Shown piece after piece: positions 48,598 to 57,254 of a stretch of 64,000 nt of DNA. Position 1 is the first letter of the stretch, and each line of letters starts with the position of its first letter. Below the pieces are notes generated by a model. That model was not told where the DNA came from. It worked only from the letters and a program-made list of their open reading frames with translations, and made no database searches. The position numbers were made by a program, and so were the translations under genes. The DNA lies in NCBI GenBank assembly GCA_943354965.1, contig CALRDN010000008.1, positions 1-64,000 on the forward strand. The letters run 5' to 3'. The DNA is from Candidatus Peribacteria bacterium. Its GTDB lineage: Bacteria > Patescibacteriota > Gracilibacteria > UBA1369 > UBA12463.

Positions 48598-48630
48598 ACG
48601 AGAGACGTTGGTATTAATGAACCTCACTTC

Positions 48631-50073
48631 ATGAAAAAAACCGTATCGCTATTTCTTTTGCTTTCTTTATTTTCCGGACTTACTTCCGGTTGTTCTTTTT
48701 TCTTGAAGGATTCTTCCGGAAAAGGAAAGGCTGCGAAAATTTCACTTACCTATTATCGTTTTGGCGATGATGCTGAGGTTATCAAGCCATTACTTGATAG
48801 TTATCAAGCGGCTCATCCGGGGATGTCTATCCAGTTGATTACGAAATTTCCAAGTTACCAGATATATGAAGATACACTCATAAATGAAATTGCCGAGGGT
48901 AATGGACCTGATTTGTTTTCTGTTCCTAACACGTGGATTTACAAACATCAGAAGAAAATCGAGCCGATGCCTGAAACTATGGGCACGGTGGATCAATATC
49001 GACAGAATTTCGTAGCGGTTGCCGACAGGGATTTAGTTCGTCCGGACTCGAGGTTTCCGACTTCTCTTCGAATTTTCGGAGTACCTCTTTTTGTTGATAC
49101 CTTAGCGGTTTATTACAACAAGCTTCAGTATGAGGATCGCATTCCAAATCGTGGTCGTCCTGCGGCTCTTTGGAGCGACTTCGTTGCGGATAGTATAGCT
49201 CTCACTAAATCCGGTACTGATTCCGGTTTTGAGGTTTCCGGTACCGCCCTGGGAAGAACAGATAATATTTCACGTGGTCTGGATGCTTTTTATAATCTTG
49301 TACTTCAGTATGGAGGAAGTTTTTATAATCAGCAGGGGACGAATGCCGCCTTGAAAACATTGACCGTGAAACAAAACGATCAGCAAATTTATCCTTTTGC
49401 TCAGGCGCTCAATTTCTTTGCAAGTTTTGCTCGAAGTGATTCTCCGAATTATGCTTGGAATATTTCCTCTGCTTCTACGAAGAGTCCGCAGGAGATTCTT
49501 GCTTTTTCTCGAGGTCAGGTCTCGTCTATTTTTGGCTATAGCGACACGTATCAACAGATAGTTTCCTTGGCAGGTAGCTCTACGAGGCAGGGCGTCAAGG
49601 CTATCGGAGCTAAGGATATCGCCATTGCTGCGCTCCCTCAACTTCAGGATCCAAGTATTTCTACGAGTAAGCGTGATGCTCTCGCAAGTTATATGTTTGA
49701 GACGGTGTCGAGAAATTCTAAGTATCAGAAGGAGTCTTGGGATCTGCTTCTCTTCTTGGGTAACAAGAAAAATCAGGAATTTTATAATGCCAAAACGCAC
49801 AAGCCAACCAGTCGTCGTGACCTCCTCGATGCACAATCAAAGGATCCTATTTATGGCGTTTTTGCTCAGCAAGTAGGGTTTGCGAGTAGTCTCCCTCTGT
49901 ATGATGCCGTTCGTGTGAATGATATTGTTTCTCGCATGATTCAGTCGGTTGCTGACAATACCTCTACTCCAAAAGAGGCTATTGATGCGGCTGATGCACA
50001 GATGAGTATTCTCCTTCCGAAAGGTGGTTTTGTCGGACCGGGTCCCCATTTGCAGCCACAGGCGAAGAAGTAG
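48631..50073 (+). CDS. Family 1 extracellular solute-binding lipoprotein
   Basis: 480 residues. Signal peptide with lipobox TSGC (Cys21). SBP_bac_1-like body: ISLTYYRFGDDAEVIKPLLDSYQAAHPGMSIQLI, NEIAEGNGPDLFSVPNTWIY, GVPLFVDTLAVYYNKLQY, LLLFLGNKKNQEFYN. Family members bind sugars or other small solutes for ABC importers; no permease follows. The next gene is an O-antigen ligase-like protein, 17 bp on. Confidence 0.85.
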   Translation: MKKTVSLFLLLSLFSGLTSGCSFFLKDSSGKGKAAKISLTYYRFGDDAEVIKPLLDSYQAAHPGMSIQLITKFPSYQIYEDTLINEIAEGNGPDLFSVPNTWIYKHQKKIEPMPETMGTVDQYRQNFVAVADRDLVRPDSRFPTSLRIFGVPLFVDTLAVYYNKLQYEDRIPNRGRPAALWSDFVADSIALTKSGTDSGFEVSGTALGRTDNISRGLDAFYNLVLQYGGSFYNQQGTNAALKTLTVKQNDQQIYPFAQALNFFASFARSDSPNYAWNISSASTKSPQEILAFSRGQVSSIFGYSDTYQQIVSLAGSSTRQGVKAIGAKDIAIAALPQLQDPSISTSKRDALASYMFETVSRNSKYQKESWDLLLFLGNKKNQEFYNAKTHKPTSRRDLLDAQSKDPIYGVFAQQVGFASSLPLYDAVRVNDIVSRMIQSVADNTSTPKEAIDAADAQMSILLPKGGFVGPGPHLQPQAKK

Positions 50074-50090
50074 TGTGATATCATCTACCC

Positions 50091-51401
50091 ATGAGTTGGA
50101 GCTTTTCTCAATTAGTGCGCAGACTTGTAACCATGTCGTTTGTAGGTTTTTTTGTAACTCTTTTTATTCCTCTCAAGTTAAGGCTGATTGAACCGGCAGT
50201 TTTTTTGAGTGGAGATTTTAATCCCTATACCACTTCTTATCTGTATCTCAGTGATATATTTTTTTTCATTGGTCTATTTCTTGTTGGGGTTTCTTATTTA
50301 TTTCTTTCACGTGAACCCGATAAATCGTATGTGAATCAGCAGATAGGGGATTGGCCTTTTGTTATTTTTTTCTGTTTTTTAGGTTTCGCATCTGTAATTT
50401 CCTATTTTGCATCTTCTTCAACGCCAGAGAGTCTTCTCTATTCATGGCGCTGGGTGGAGATGCTTGTTCTCTATCTTCTTGTATCGAGAAAAATAATATC
50501 TCTCGAGGTGATTGCTAGGATTTTTGTCTGGGCGATGATATTGCAGACTGCACTGGCGGGCCTCCAGTACCTCAAGGGGACGAGTCTAGGATTATCTATT
50601 ATCGGAGAGTCATCTCTGTATATTGGTGAGCCTGGAGTGGCTACGGTGAAGATGTTTGGGAAATCGTTTTTGCGTGGATATGGTACTTTTTTGCACCCAA
50701 ATATTTTTGCGGCTTATGCGTTTTTTGGAATTTTTCTTTCTTCCTTGTATCGCAAAACACGACCGTTCTTTTTTTCTTTTGCCATAGTATTTCTAGCGCT
50801 TGGTGTTGTTATTTCTTTTTCCAGGATGGCTCTTGTCGCCCTCATTATATTTCTTCTTATTTCTTTCTATAAAAAACGGGTTCGCTCCAAGGGCGTCGTG
50901 ATATCGCTTTTCGTGGTTGTAGCTGTCGTAGGTATTGGATTTTTTTCGGGCCTGTCTCGCATTATTATCGAGCGTTTCCACTTTACCGATATGGCGTCAC
51001 TTCAATTTCGGTATGCTAATTTCGTGGATGGAGCGAGGCTTCTTTTTTATAATCCTTTTGGCACCGGGCTTGGAGGTTCTACGATAGCCATGCAGACAGT
51101 ATCAGTATCAAAATATGCACCTTGGCAGTATCAGCCGGCTCATAATCTCTTTTTGGTTGCCGGTAATGAGCTTGGATTTTTTGGATTAATGATTTTTGGT
51201 ATTGGGACTTTTTTTCTGTTTCGTTTTCTTTTTCTACATCGCAAGGAATATCCGTTGCATATAGCAGTTGGGATTTCTTTCTTTTGTCTTTCACTTTCTG
51301 ATCACTACTTTTTCACACTCTATCATGGGCAGATTCTTCTAGCGCTTTTTCTCAGTTTCCTAGCTCTGGTTGGGCGAGAATCTTCTCCCAGTTCCCATTG
51401 A
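50091..51401 (+). CDS. O-antigen ligase/polymerase-like membrane protein
   Basis: 436 residues with about eleven membrane helices and a Wzy_C/WaaL-like periplasmic loop (RYANFVDGARLLFYNPFGTGLGGS...PAHNLFLVAGNELGFFGL), whose H-N-x-x-L motif is diagnostic. Joins or polymerises surface glycans. Its last 50 bp overlap the end of convergent fmt. TATCAT ends 6 nt before the ATG (leaderless spacing) but has no -35. Confidence 0.83.
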   Translation: MSWSFSQLVRRLVTMSFVGFFVTLFIPLKLRLIEPAVFLSGDFNPYTTSYLYLSDIFFFIGLFLVGVSYLFLSREPDKSYVNQQIGDWPFVIFFCFLGFASVISYFASSSTPESLLYSWRWVEMLVLYLLVSRKIISLEVIARIFVWAMILQTALAGLQYLKGTSLGLSIIGESSLYIGEPGVATVKMFGKSFLRGYGTFLHPNIFAAYAFFGIFLSSLYRKTRPFFFSFAIVFLALGVVISFSRMALVALIIFLLISFYKKRVRSKGVVISLFVVVAVVGIGFFSGLSRIIIERFHFTDMASLQFRYANFVDGARLLFYNPFGTGLGGSTIAMQTVSVSKYAPWQYQPAHNLFLVAGNELGFFGLMIFGIGTFFLFRFLFLHRKEYPLHIAVGISFFCLSLSDHYFFTLYHGQILLALFLSFLALVGRESSPSSH

Positions 51402-52305
51402 GGAATGTTTTGATGTCGCATGCATTTTTCCCTTCCAGCTGAAGTTCTAACGGTATAATTGCGCCTTGTTTTGTACCTATTTGCAATTCGTCTCCCGTTA
51501 CTCGCATCATTCCGGGCTTGAGTGTTGAGTTGGATTCTCCTCTATTTACTGAAAGGATTTTGAGTCTCTTTCCTCCCCATGTCGTGAAACAAGATGGCCA
51601 TGGAGTATAGGCTCGAATTTTGTTACGAATTTCTTTTGCGCTTTGCTCGTTCCATTTGATACATCCATCATTCTTTTCAATTTTTCCGCAGGTAGTTGCT
51701 TTGCTGCTGTCTTGTCTGATGGGTGTAAGTGTTCCTTCCAGATAGTCATTTATAACGAGCGGAGCCATGGCGCCTCCTAGTACGGCGAGTTTTTTGTATA
51801 GGGTTTCAAAAGTATCATCTTCTTGTATTTCATATTTTTTCAAAACAAGCATGTCGCCCTCGTCCATTTTTTCATTCATCTTCATGAAAGTAATTCCGGT
51901 TTCATTGTCGCCATTGAGAAGGGCATGTTGAATAGGGGAGGCTCCTCTATATTTTGGTAACAGTGAGCCGTGAATATTGATCGATCCGTATTTTGGGAGA
52001 TCAAGTATGTTCTTAGGAAGGATCTGTCCGTAGGAAATTACCACAAATAGATCCGGTTGAAGTTCTTTAAGTAACTTGAAAAATTCCTCGTTTTTCCTGA
52101 TCTTTTCAGGTTGCAGTACGGGTAAATTTATGGTCTGAGCGTATAGTTTTACGGGTGTCGGCTCGAGTTTTTGATGACGTCCAACTGGCATATCTGGCTG
52201 AGAAACGACCGCTTTTACTGATAGTTCAGGGCTTTTTGACAATGCATCTAACGCCGGTATGGCGAATTCTGATGTCCCGAAAAATACGACTTGATATTTT
52301 TTCAT
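51352..52305 (-). CDS. fmt: Methionyl-tRNA formyltransferase
   Basis: 317 residues. Formylates initiator Met-tRNA. VFFGTSEFAIPALDAL, SYGQILP, INIHGSLLPKYRGASPIQHALLNGDNETGIT with the catalytic Asn and His, and MDEGDML with the Asp. The C-terminal tRNA-binding domain is present (RAYTPWPSCFT...). Start at 52305 with a TATAGA hexamer exactly 6 nt upstream; the 25-bp gap to nrnA holds both divergent -10s. Confidence 0.96.
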   Translation of the reverse strand: MKKYQVVFFGTSEFAIPALDALSKSPELSVKAVVSQPDMPVGRHQKLEPTPVKLYAQTINLPVLQPEKIRKNEEFFKLLKELQPDLFVVISYGQILPKNILDLPKYGSINIHGSLLPKYRGASPIQHALLNGDNETGITFMKMNEKMDEGDMLVLKKYEIQEDDTFETLYKKLAVLGGAMAPLVINDYLEGTLTPIRQDSSKATTCGKIEKNDGCIKWNEQSAKEIRNKIRAYTPWPSCFTTWGGKRLKILSVNRGESNSTLKPGMMRVTGDELQIGTKQGAIIPLELQLEGKNACDIKTFLNGNWEKILAQPELGN

Positions 52306-52311
52306 AAAATT

Positions 52312-52319
52312 TCTATAGT
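52312..52319. promoter_or_regulatory. Overlapping divergent -10 boxes of fmt and nrnA
   Basis: Within the 25-bp gap, TATAGA on the minus strand (52317-52312) ends 6 nt before fmt and TATAGT on the plus strand (52314-52319) ends 11 nt before the next gene. They overlap, so the two promoters probably compete. Confidence 0.4.
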
Positions 52320-52330
52320 TCCATCTTCAT

Positions 52331-53350
52331 ATGCAAGATATCACAACTACATTCCGCGAAGCAAAAAAACTGATTGAACGATCGGATAAAGTTTTGATGA
52401 TTTCTCATCGACGACCGGATGGAGATACATTGGGAGCGAGTATTGCTATTCACCTATTATTGCAGAGTATGGGTAAGCAGACGACGTTGGCCTGTATCGA
52501 CGTGCCATCTGACCGTTATGCTTTTCTTCCGGATATACGTAGTTTTGTTCGTGAGTTTGATTTCCGTCAGTATGACCTCATTATCGTTTCGGATGCGGGT
52601 GCAAATTATATGACACAGTTTCATACGATATATCCTGATATTTTCTCGGGAGAGGTTCCAGTTCTTAATATTGATCACCACGCCTCGAATGATAATTTTG
52701 GAACGCTTAATATGGTAGATCCTGTTGCTCCTTCGGCGACGGTTCTCATGTATCGATGGTTTAAATTTATGAATGTCGCCCTCACTCCTTCTATAGCGAC
52801 GGCGCTTCTGACGGGTATTTATAATGATACTGGAAGTTTGATGCACTCGAATACTACCGAAGAGGTCTATCAGCAGGCGGCTGATCTGGTTGCACACGGG
52901 GCCCGAGTAAGTACTATCGCTCGATCAATGTTTCGTACTAACTCTTTGAGTTCCCTTAAGTTATGGGGAAGAACATTAGAAAATATGACGGTATCACCCG
53001 AGGGTGTCTGTATGTCTGTTCTGACAATGCGTGATTTTGAGGAGAGTGGTGCTCACCCGGATGAGTCTGGTGGAGTGATTGATTTGCTTAACGCGGTGCC
53101 GGATACGCAGTATTGCCTCCTTCTTGCTGAAGATGGGAAGGGGAATATCAAAGGATCATTCCGAACAAGACGCGATGATGTGGATCTCACTATTCTAGCC
53201 GGAAATTTCAATGGGGGCGGTCACAAAAAAGCAGCCGGGTTTAGTATTCCCGGAACTATTCACAAAGAAACGATGTGGAAAATTATTACTGACAAAGTTC
53301 TTCCTGCCGGATCTCAGTTTCCGATACAAGGTTTGACCCTCCAGCAGTAG
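52331..53350 (+). CDS. DHH/DHHA1 phosphoesterase, NrnA-like
   Basis: 339 residues. DHH motifs: ISHRRPDGDTLGA, IVSDAGA, NIDHHASNDNFG, then DHHA1 C-terminal GGGHKKAAGFSI. Closest to NrnA (nanoRNase and pAp phosphatase), which finishes RNA degradation in organisms lacking Orn. Next in the same direction is a membrane protein gene with a strong promoter. Confidence 0.9.
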   Translation: MQDITTTFREAKKLIERSDKVLMISHRRPDGDTLGASIAIHLLLQSMGKQTTLACIDVPSDRYAFLPDIRSFVREFDFRQYDLIIVSDAGANYMTQFHTIYPDIFSGEVPVLNIDHHASNDNFGTLNMVDPVAPSATVLMYRWFKFMNVALTPSIATALLTGIYNDTGSLMHSNTTEEVYQQAADLVAHGARVSTIARSMFRTNSLSSLKLWGRTLENMTVSPEGVCMSVLTMRDFEESGAHPDESGGVIDLLNAVPDTQYCLLLAEDGKGNIKGSFRTRRDDVDLTILAGNFNGGGHKKAAGFSIPGTIHKETMWKIITDKVLPAGSQFPIQGLTLQQ

Positions 53351-53361
53351 TTTGTTACAAT
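53333..53361 (+). promoter_or_regulatory. Consensus promoter with leaderless spacing (TTGACC-N17-TACAAT)
   Basis: TTGACC (53333-53338), 17 bp, TACAAT (53356-53361), then CTGTCC and ATG at 53368. Transcription should start at the A of ATG. The best single example of a leaderless promoter in the window. Confidence 0.75.
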
Positions 53362-53367
53362 CTGTCC

Positions 53368-54372
53368 ATGTTCAGGAAGATTCTCACTATCGTTATTTTT
53401 TCCGTGTTTGTCCTTTGCAGTTTGCCTTTTTTCTTGGGCCTTGCGATTTCACATACGTTCTTTTCTCGTTCTTTTTACACGGGAACTTTTTTGAATACGG
53501 CTTATGCTCCTACCATAAACATGGCTTCTAAGAGTATTGCGGATATTGACCCTGCTTTTCAGAAGCATTTTTCTCAGGATGAGATTAGTCAGCTTTTGCA
53601 GACTCATTTTACGAAGGATCTTCTTAGAAACACTGTCGATAAGACTTCTTCAGCGTTCAGTCAGGACATTGCTGCCGTCTCTCCTGATTCTTCCAAGAAC
53701 GATAAACTTACATTTACTATTGATTTCACTCCGTATCAGGAACCGCTAATGTTATTTATTTCTGATATGGTTCAGCAAACCCTGGATCGTCTACCTCCTT
53801 GCGCGGCCGGGGCTAAACCGGAGGTGGTAGGAGTTTTTCCAAGTTGCTCGTTAGCTTCTTGGCAGACAGATGATTTCAAGAAAAAGTTCAGCGATGAGTT
53901 CAAGAAGGATTATCAGCAGAAAATTTTTGCCAATCCGGTTGGTCCCGGGGAGACCGCTTTTGTCAGGAATCTTGTGCTCGACGTACCTCGCAGTGATGTC
54001 GCCTTTGCTCTTCATCAGTTTGAAATGATGAATGTCTATACCGTACTTTTCGTTCTCGCCTTTATTTCTCTCATGCTTCTTCTTTGGATTCGCAATTTTT
54101 ATACCGGCCTTACGCTTTCGAGTCTAATGTTGGTGACCGCTTCTGTTCTTGGCCTTCTTCTCGCTTTGATACTTTCTAGAGTTGTTTCATTATTTCCTCC
54201 CGAAGCTATTACTAATCCTACGGTCTCTCAGGCTACTTTCGATCTGGCTCGTGATCTACTAAGTGTGATTTTGATGTCCTTCGCAAAGGTCTATGCTGTT
54301 ATTTTGGGTATCGGGATGCTCTGTAGCGGAGCAATGTATTATTACGCCAATCGTTACCTCAAAAAATCATGA
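53368..54372 (+). CDS. Membrane protein of unknown function
   Basis: 334 residues. An N-terminal helix (about 4-26), an extracytoplasmic domain of about 180 residues, then three helices (about 215-235, 242-268, 298-325). The outer domain contains two Cys residues close together (PPCAAGAKPEVVGVFPSC) that could form a disulphide. No family recognised. A consensus leaderless promoter precedes it and the next gene overlaps its stop by 4 nt (ATGA). Confidence 0.7.
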   Translation: MFRKILTIVIFSVFVLCSLPFFLGLAISHTFFSRSFYTGTFLNTAYAPTINMASKSIADIDPAFQKHFSQDEISQLLQTHFTKDLLRNTVDKTSSAFSQDIAAVSPDSSKNDKLTFTIDFTPYQEPLMLFISDMVQQTLDRLPPCAAGAKPEVVGVFPSCSLASWQTDDFKKKFSDEFKKDYQQKIFANPVGPGETAFVRNLVLDVPRSDVAFALHQFEMMNVYTVLFVLAFISLMLLLWIRNFYTGLTLSSLMLVTASVLGLLLALILSRVVSLFPPEAITNPTVSQATFDLARDLLSVILMSFAKVYAVILGIGMLCSGAMYYYANRYLKKS

Positions 54373-54743
54373 CCCACCATCGCTATCTTTCTATTATAGG
54401 TCTTGCTGCAGCCATGAGTTGGTTGGGTTGGTTTGTGGTAATTTTTAAATTAGCTCCCTTTGAGTCAACGGGGATGGCATTAGGGTTTTTCTTTCTTACG
54501 CTTTTCTTGGCTCTTGCCTGCAGTTTTGCCATCTTTGGTTTCTACGTGCGATTATGGCTCAACCGCAATGAAGTGTACTATCATCATATTAATATTTCGC
54601 TTCGGCAGGGTGTTCTTTTGAGCGTCTTGGCGGAGGCCGCCCTTGCTCTTCAGCTCGCGGGAGTTCTCACGTGGTGGACGGGCATACTTTTGATCACCTC
54701 CGTCGTCTTGGTGGAGTTGTATTTTGCCTTAAGTTTCCGTTAG
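54369..54743 (+). CDS. Small polytopic membrane protein of unknown function
   Basis: 124 residues with four hydrophobic segments (about 7-27, 36-62, 80-100, 102-122). Contains NRNEVYYHHINISLRQG as its only polar loop; such layouts occur in CPR genomes with no known role. Translationally coupled to the previous gene through the ATGA overlap. Confidence 0.65.
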   Translation: MTHHRYLSIIGLAAAMSWLGWFVVIFKLAPFESTGMALGFFFLTLFLALACSFAIFGFYVRLWLNRNEVYYHHINISLRQGVLLSVLAEAALALQLAGVLTWWTGILLITSVVLVELYFALSFR

Positions 54744-54762
54744 TAGGTGTGTCTCATGGATT

Positions 54763-55527
54763 TTATAATCCGTATGATGGGCGCGCGAGTGTTCCTATTT
54801 TGTTGAGTGGAAATAGTACGAGCCATGCTCTTCCCTCTATTCGATCGAGTCCGATGTATGCGTCGGCATCCGTGCGGCATCCACTAATCATAGAACTTCT
54901 GAAGCAGCTTCTTGCGTCCGTTGAAACTTGTCTATTGTCTCCAAATACGAGATATCGTCCCTCGGGCACTACGAATTTCGTTTTTCCGGGAATAAGGGGC
55001 AGTGTATTTCCCTGGTTGGCTGCGCTCAAATATGGCTCATCGAGTTTTATGCCATCAGGATGAGTACTGTTGGTGACATATACTTTACCGTTTTTTAGAT
55101 CAATGGTTTCACCAGGGAGTCCGATGACACGTTTGATGAAAAACTCTTGTCCATCCATATGGAGTAGTGTTTTGAATAGCGATTCTAATTTTCCAAAGGT
55201 ATCCGTTCCGGGCGGTCTGAACACGACGATATCTCCTCTTTCCGGTGAGTTTACGATATATCCCAATCTGCTAATGATGAGGTATTCTCCGTATCCTGTT
55301 CTGCAAACTCCGTCCGTATAGTTCAAGGTGTTGCACATCGATGTTCCATGTACCTGAAATGGTGCGACGAGATAGCTTCGTATGAAAACTACCATCGCGA
55401 TAATTACGACGGCGTCGAGAATAATTTCTCCTAAAAATTTTACTATTTTCTTGATCTGCTTCCTCTTTGTATGGTGCCTTGGGTTGAGATTGATTGTATT
55501 ATTTTCATGTTCCATGATGCCTATCAT
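54763..55527 (-). CDS. lepB: Signal peptidase I
   Basis: 254 residues. One N-terminal helix (about 34-53). Nucleophile Ser63 in GTSM and general base Lys132 in FFIKRVIGLPGE form the Ser-Lys dyad; GDIVVFRPP and GDNRQVSTDARS are further boxes. Cleaves Sec signal peptides. The Met at 55515 (MEHENN) may be the real start: TATGAT ends 7 nt before it. Contains two Cys-bearing inserts (NYTDGVCRTGYGEY; RSCFRSSMISGCRTD). Confidence 0.95.
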   Translation of the reverse strand: MIGIMEHENNTINLNPRHHTKRKQIKKIVKFLGEIILDAVVIIAMVVFIRSYLVAPFQVHGTSMCNTLNYTDGVCRTGYGEYLIISRLGYIVNSPERGDIVVFRPPGTDTFGKLESLFKTLLHMDGQEFFIKRVIGLPGETIDLKNGKVYVTNSTHPDGIKLDEPYLSAANQGNTLPLIPGKTKFVVPEGRYLVFGDNRQVSTDARSCFRSSMISGCRTDADAYIGLDRIEGRAWLVLFPLNKIGTLARPSYGL

Positions 55528-55567
55528 ATATATTTATTGCTTTATTTACAAGCGACGGTAACTCCCG

Positions 55568-55573
55568 TACAAT
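55568..55573 (+). promoter_or_regulatory. -10 box of the PH-like gene
   Basis: TACAAT ends 8 nt before the ATG at 55582, so the leader is 1-2 nt at most. Confidence 0.45.
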
Positions 55574-55581
55574 TGCCATGT

Positions 55582-56226
55582 ATGAAATTAGCTTATTATT
55601 TTTTCGGAGAGTATCTCGAGAAGGGAGAGAAAGTCCATGCGGTTATACATCGCCATATCGCCGTGATGTCTTCTGTATTACTTAAGATTTTTATTATAGG
55701 TTTTATTTTTCCTGTTGGAGTTATGTATTTTTTTCCGATGCTTTTTTGGCTGACAATCGCCTGGATGATTCTGGCTGTTATGCGCATATTTTATGATCTG
55801 TATGATTGGTATTATTACGTGTGGCTTATTACCGATAGGGGAATTCTTGATATTCGTTCACCGGGTCTTTTTGAGGTATCTACCGCGAGAGTTGAGTACC
55901 ATATGGTAGAAGGAGTTAGTTATACTATTGCCGGTTTTTGGCGTACGGTTCTCGGTTTTGGTGATGTTACTATTCAGAAAGTTGGTTCGGGGTCAGTGAT
56001 GACTATGGACGGAGCAGACAATCCTAAGCGTATTGAACGACTCGTTTTGAAATATCAGGAGGAGTATATGGAGCATCATAATTATAGTAGTCACGATACT
56101 CTTAAATCGCTTCTTTCTAATATGCTTTATGAACATATTAAGAAAGTTGGTCCGGAGGATCCGCTCGTCGCAGGGCTTACGCAGACGATGAAGACCGCAA
56201 AAATTCAACCGAAGAAGAAAAAATAA
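55582..56226 (+). CDS. Membrane protein with bacterial PH-like domain
   Basis: 214 residues. Two adjacent membrane helices (about 33-70) followed by a bPH2-like domain: DWYYYVWLITDRGILDIRSPGLFEVSTARVEYHMVEGVSYTIAGFWRTVLGFGDVTIQKVG. The W-x-L-T-D-R-x-I-x-D pattern is characteristic of the YdbS/bPH2 family. The C-terminus is basic. Role unknown. The next gene starts at the base after its stop (TAAATG). Confidence 0.75.
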   Translation: MKLAYYFFGEYLEKGEKVHAVIHRHIAVMSSVLLKIFIIGFIFPVGVMYFFPMLFWLTIAWMILAVMRIFYDLYDWYYYVWLITDRGILDIRSPGLFEVSTARVEYHMVEGVSYTIAGFWRTVLGFGDVTIQKVGSGSVMTMDGADNPKRIERLVLKYQEEYMEHHNYSSHDTLKSLLSNMLYEHIKKVGPEDPLVAGLTQTMKTAKIQPKKKK

Positions 56227-56658
56227 ATGACATCTATGAATTTTTTGAATGTGAGTATGGTTGTGTTTTTCCTCCTCCTTTTTGGATTTGGAATCTATGT
56301 CGCCTTTTTCCGGAAGCGTGTTGTTTTCTCTCTCCAGGACGTAGAAATGATTAGAATGCGTTTTGCTGATTTAGATAAAAAACTTCATTGGGATCCTCGA
56401 TTTGTGGTTACAGAGGGGGATAAACTTTTGAACTTTCTTTTTATGAAACTTGGATATAGAGGGTCGCTTGGTGACTCTTTGAAGAAAGCGGGAAAGCAGT
56501 TTTCTAACGAGCAAGACTTGTGGAGAGCTCACAAGTTACGCAATTCGTTGGCCCACGAGTTGGGTGCTAATGTGGATATCAAGGCGGCAAGAGTTGCTCT
56601 CAAGGCTTATCGATCTGCATTTGAACAGTGTGGTATATCATTTCCTTCCAATGAATAA
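56227..56658 (+). CDS. Membrane-anchored small helical protein with HEPN-like RxxxxH motif
   Basis: 143 residues. One N-terminal helix (about 9-28), then a soluble helical domain ending in AHKLRNSLAHELGANVD. The R-N-S-L-A-H string fits the R-x4-H motif of HEPN domains and the RNxxAHE motif of DUF4145-like proteins. Catalytic function is unproven and the domain could be structural. Coupled in front of coaE, whose start overlaps its end by 8 nt. Confidence 0.65.
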   Translation: MTSMNFLNVSMVVFFLLLFGFGIYVAFFRKRVVFSLQDVEMIRMRFADLDKKLHWDPRFVVTEGDKLLNFLFMKLGYRGSLGDSLKKAGKQFSNEQDLWRAHKLRNSLAHELGANVDIKAARVALKAYRSAFEQCGISFPSNE

Positions 56659-57244
56659 GCCATTTATTATTGGTATCTTTGGTCCGATTGGTTCTGGGAA
56701 GTCTACTGTAGTGGAGCTTTTTTGTGAGAGGGGATATGTTTCGTGGGATGCGGACGAGGCGGTGAATAGACTTTATATGTCGGGTGGAGCGGGCGCTAAG
56801 AAAATTGGAGAATTTTTTGGATATCAGTTTTTATTGAAGGATGGTTCTGTTTCGAAAAAGAAGTTGGGTCGTCTCGTACTGTCCCATCCTGCTAAGATGC
56901 GAATATTGGAGCATATTATCCATCCTTTGGTCGTAAATGATGCTCAGCATTGGATTGATGAGCAGAAAAAAGCCGGAAATTTTCACTTAATCCTCGAGTC
57001 AGCTGCTTTTGAACCTGCAGATCTCGGTCGTTTTCCCGATGCGTTTCTGAGAGTTACCGCCTCGGAGTCACTTTGTAGAGAAAGAGTGCTTTTGAGAGGA
57101 AAAGATGATGCTTATTTCAATGCTATGCTTCATAATTTCCGTGATTACAAAACGGGACATGAGATTGTCAATAACGGTAGCCTGGAGGATTTGAAAAAGG
57201 TGTTTGAAAATGTTCTCCCTGCCATTACAATGAGTTCGATCTAA
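56651..57244 (+). CDS. coaE: Dephospho-CoA kinase
   Basis: 197 residues. P-loop GPIGSGKST (10-18), WDADEAVNRLY (substrate base), IIHPLVV and the LILESAAFE strand. It adds the 3'-phosphate in the last step of CoA synthesis. Start at 56651 chosen by family N-terminus; overlaps the preceding gene by 8 nt. Confidence 0.92.
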   Translation: MNKPFIIGIFGPIGSGKSTVVELFCERGYVSWDADEAVNRLYMSGGAGAKKIGEFFGYQFLLKDGSVSKKKLGRLVLSHPAKMRILEHIIHPLVVNDAQHWIDEQKKAGNFHLILESAAFEPADLGRFPDAFLRVTASESLCRERVLLRGKDDAYFNAMLHNFRDYKTGHEIVNNGSLEDLKKVFENVLPAITMSSI

Positions 57245-57254
57245 TTTCTCCTTT

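Noticed and set aside
54671-55063. Rightward open frame of 130 codons
   Set aside because: Antisense to lepB, whose Ser-Lys dyad and family boxes are clear.
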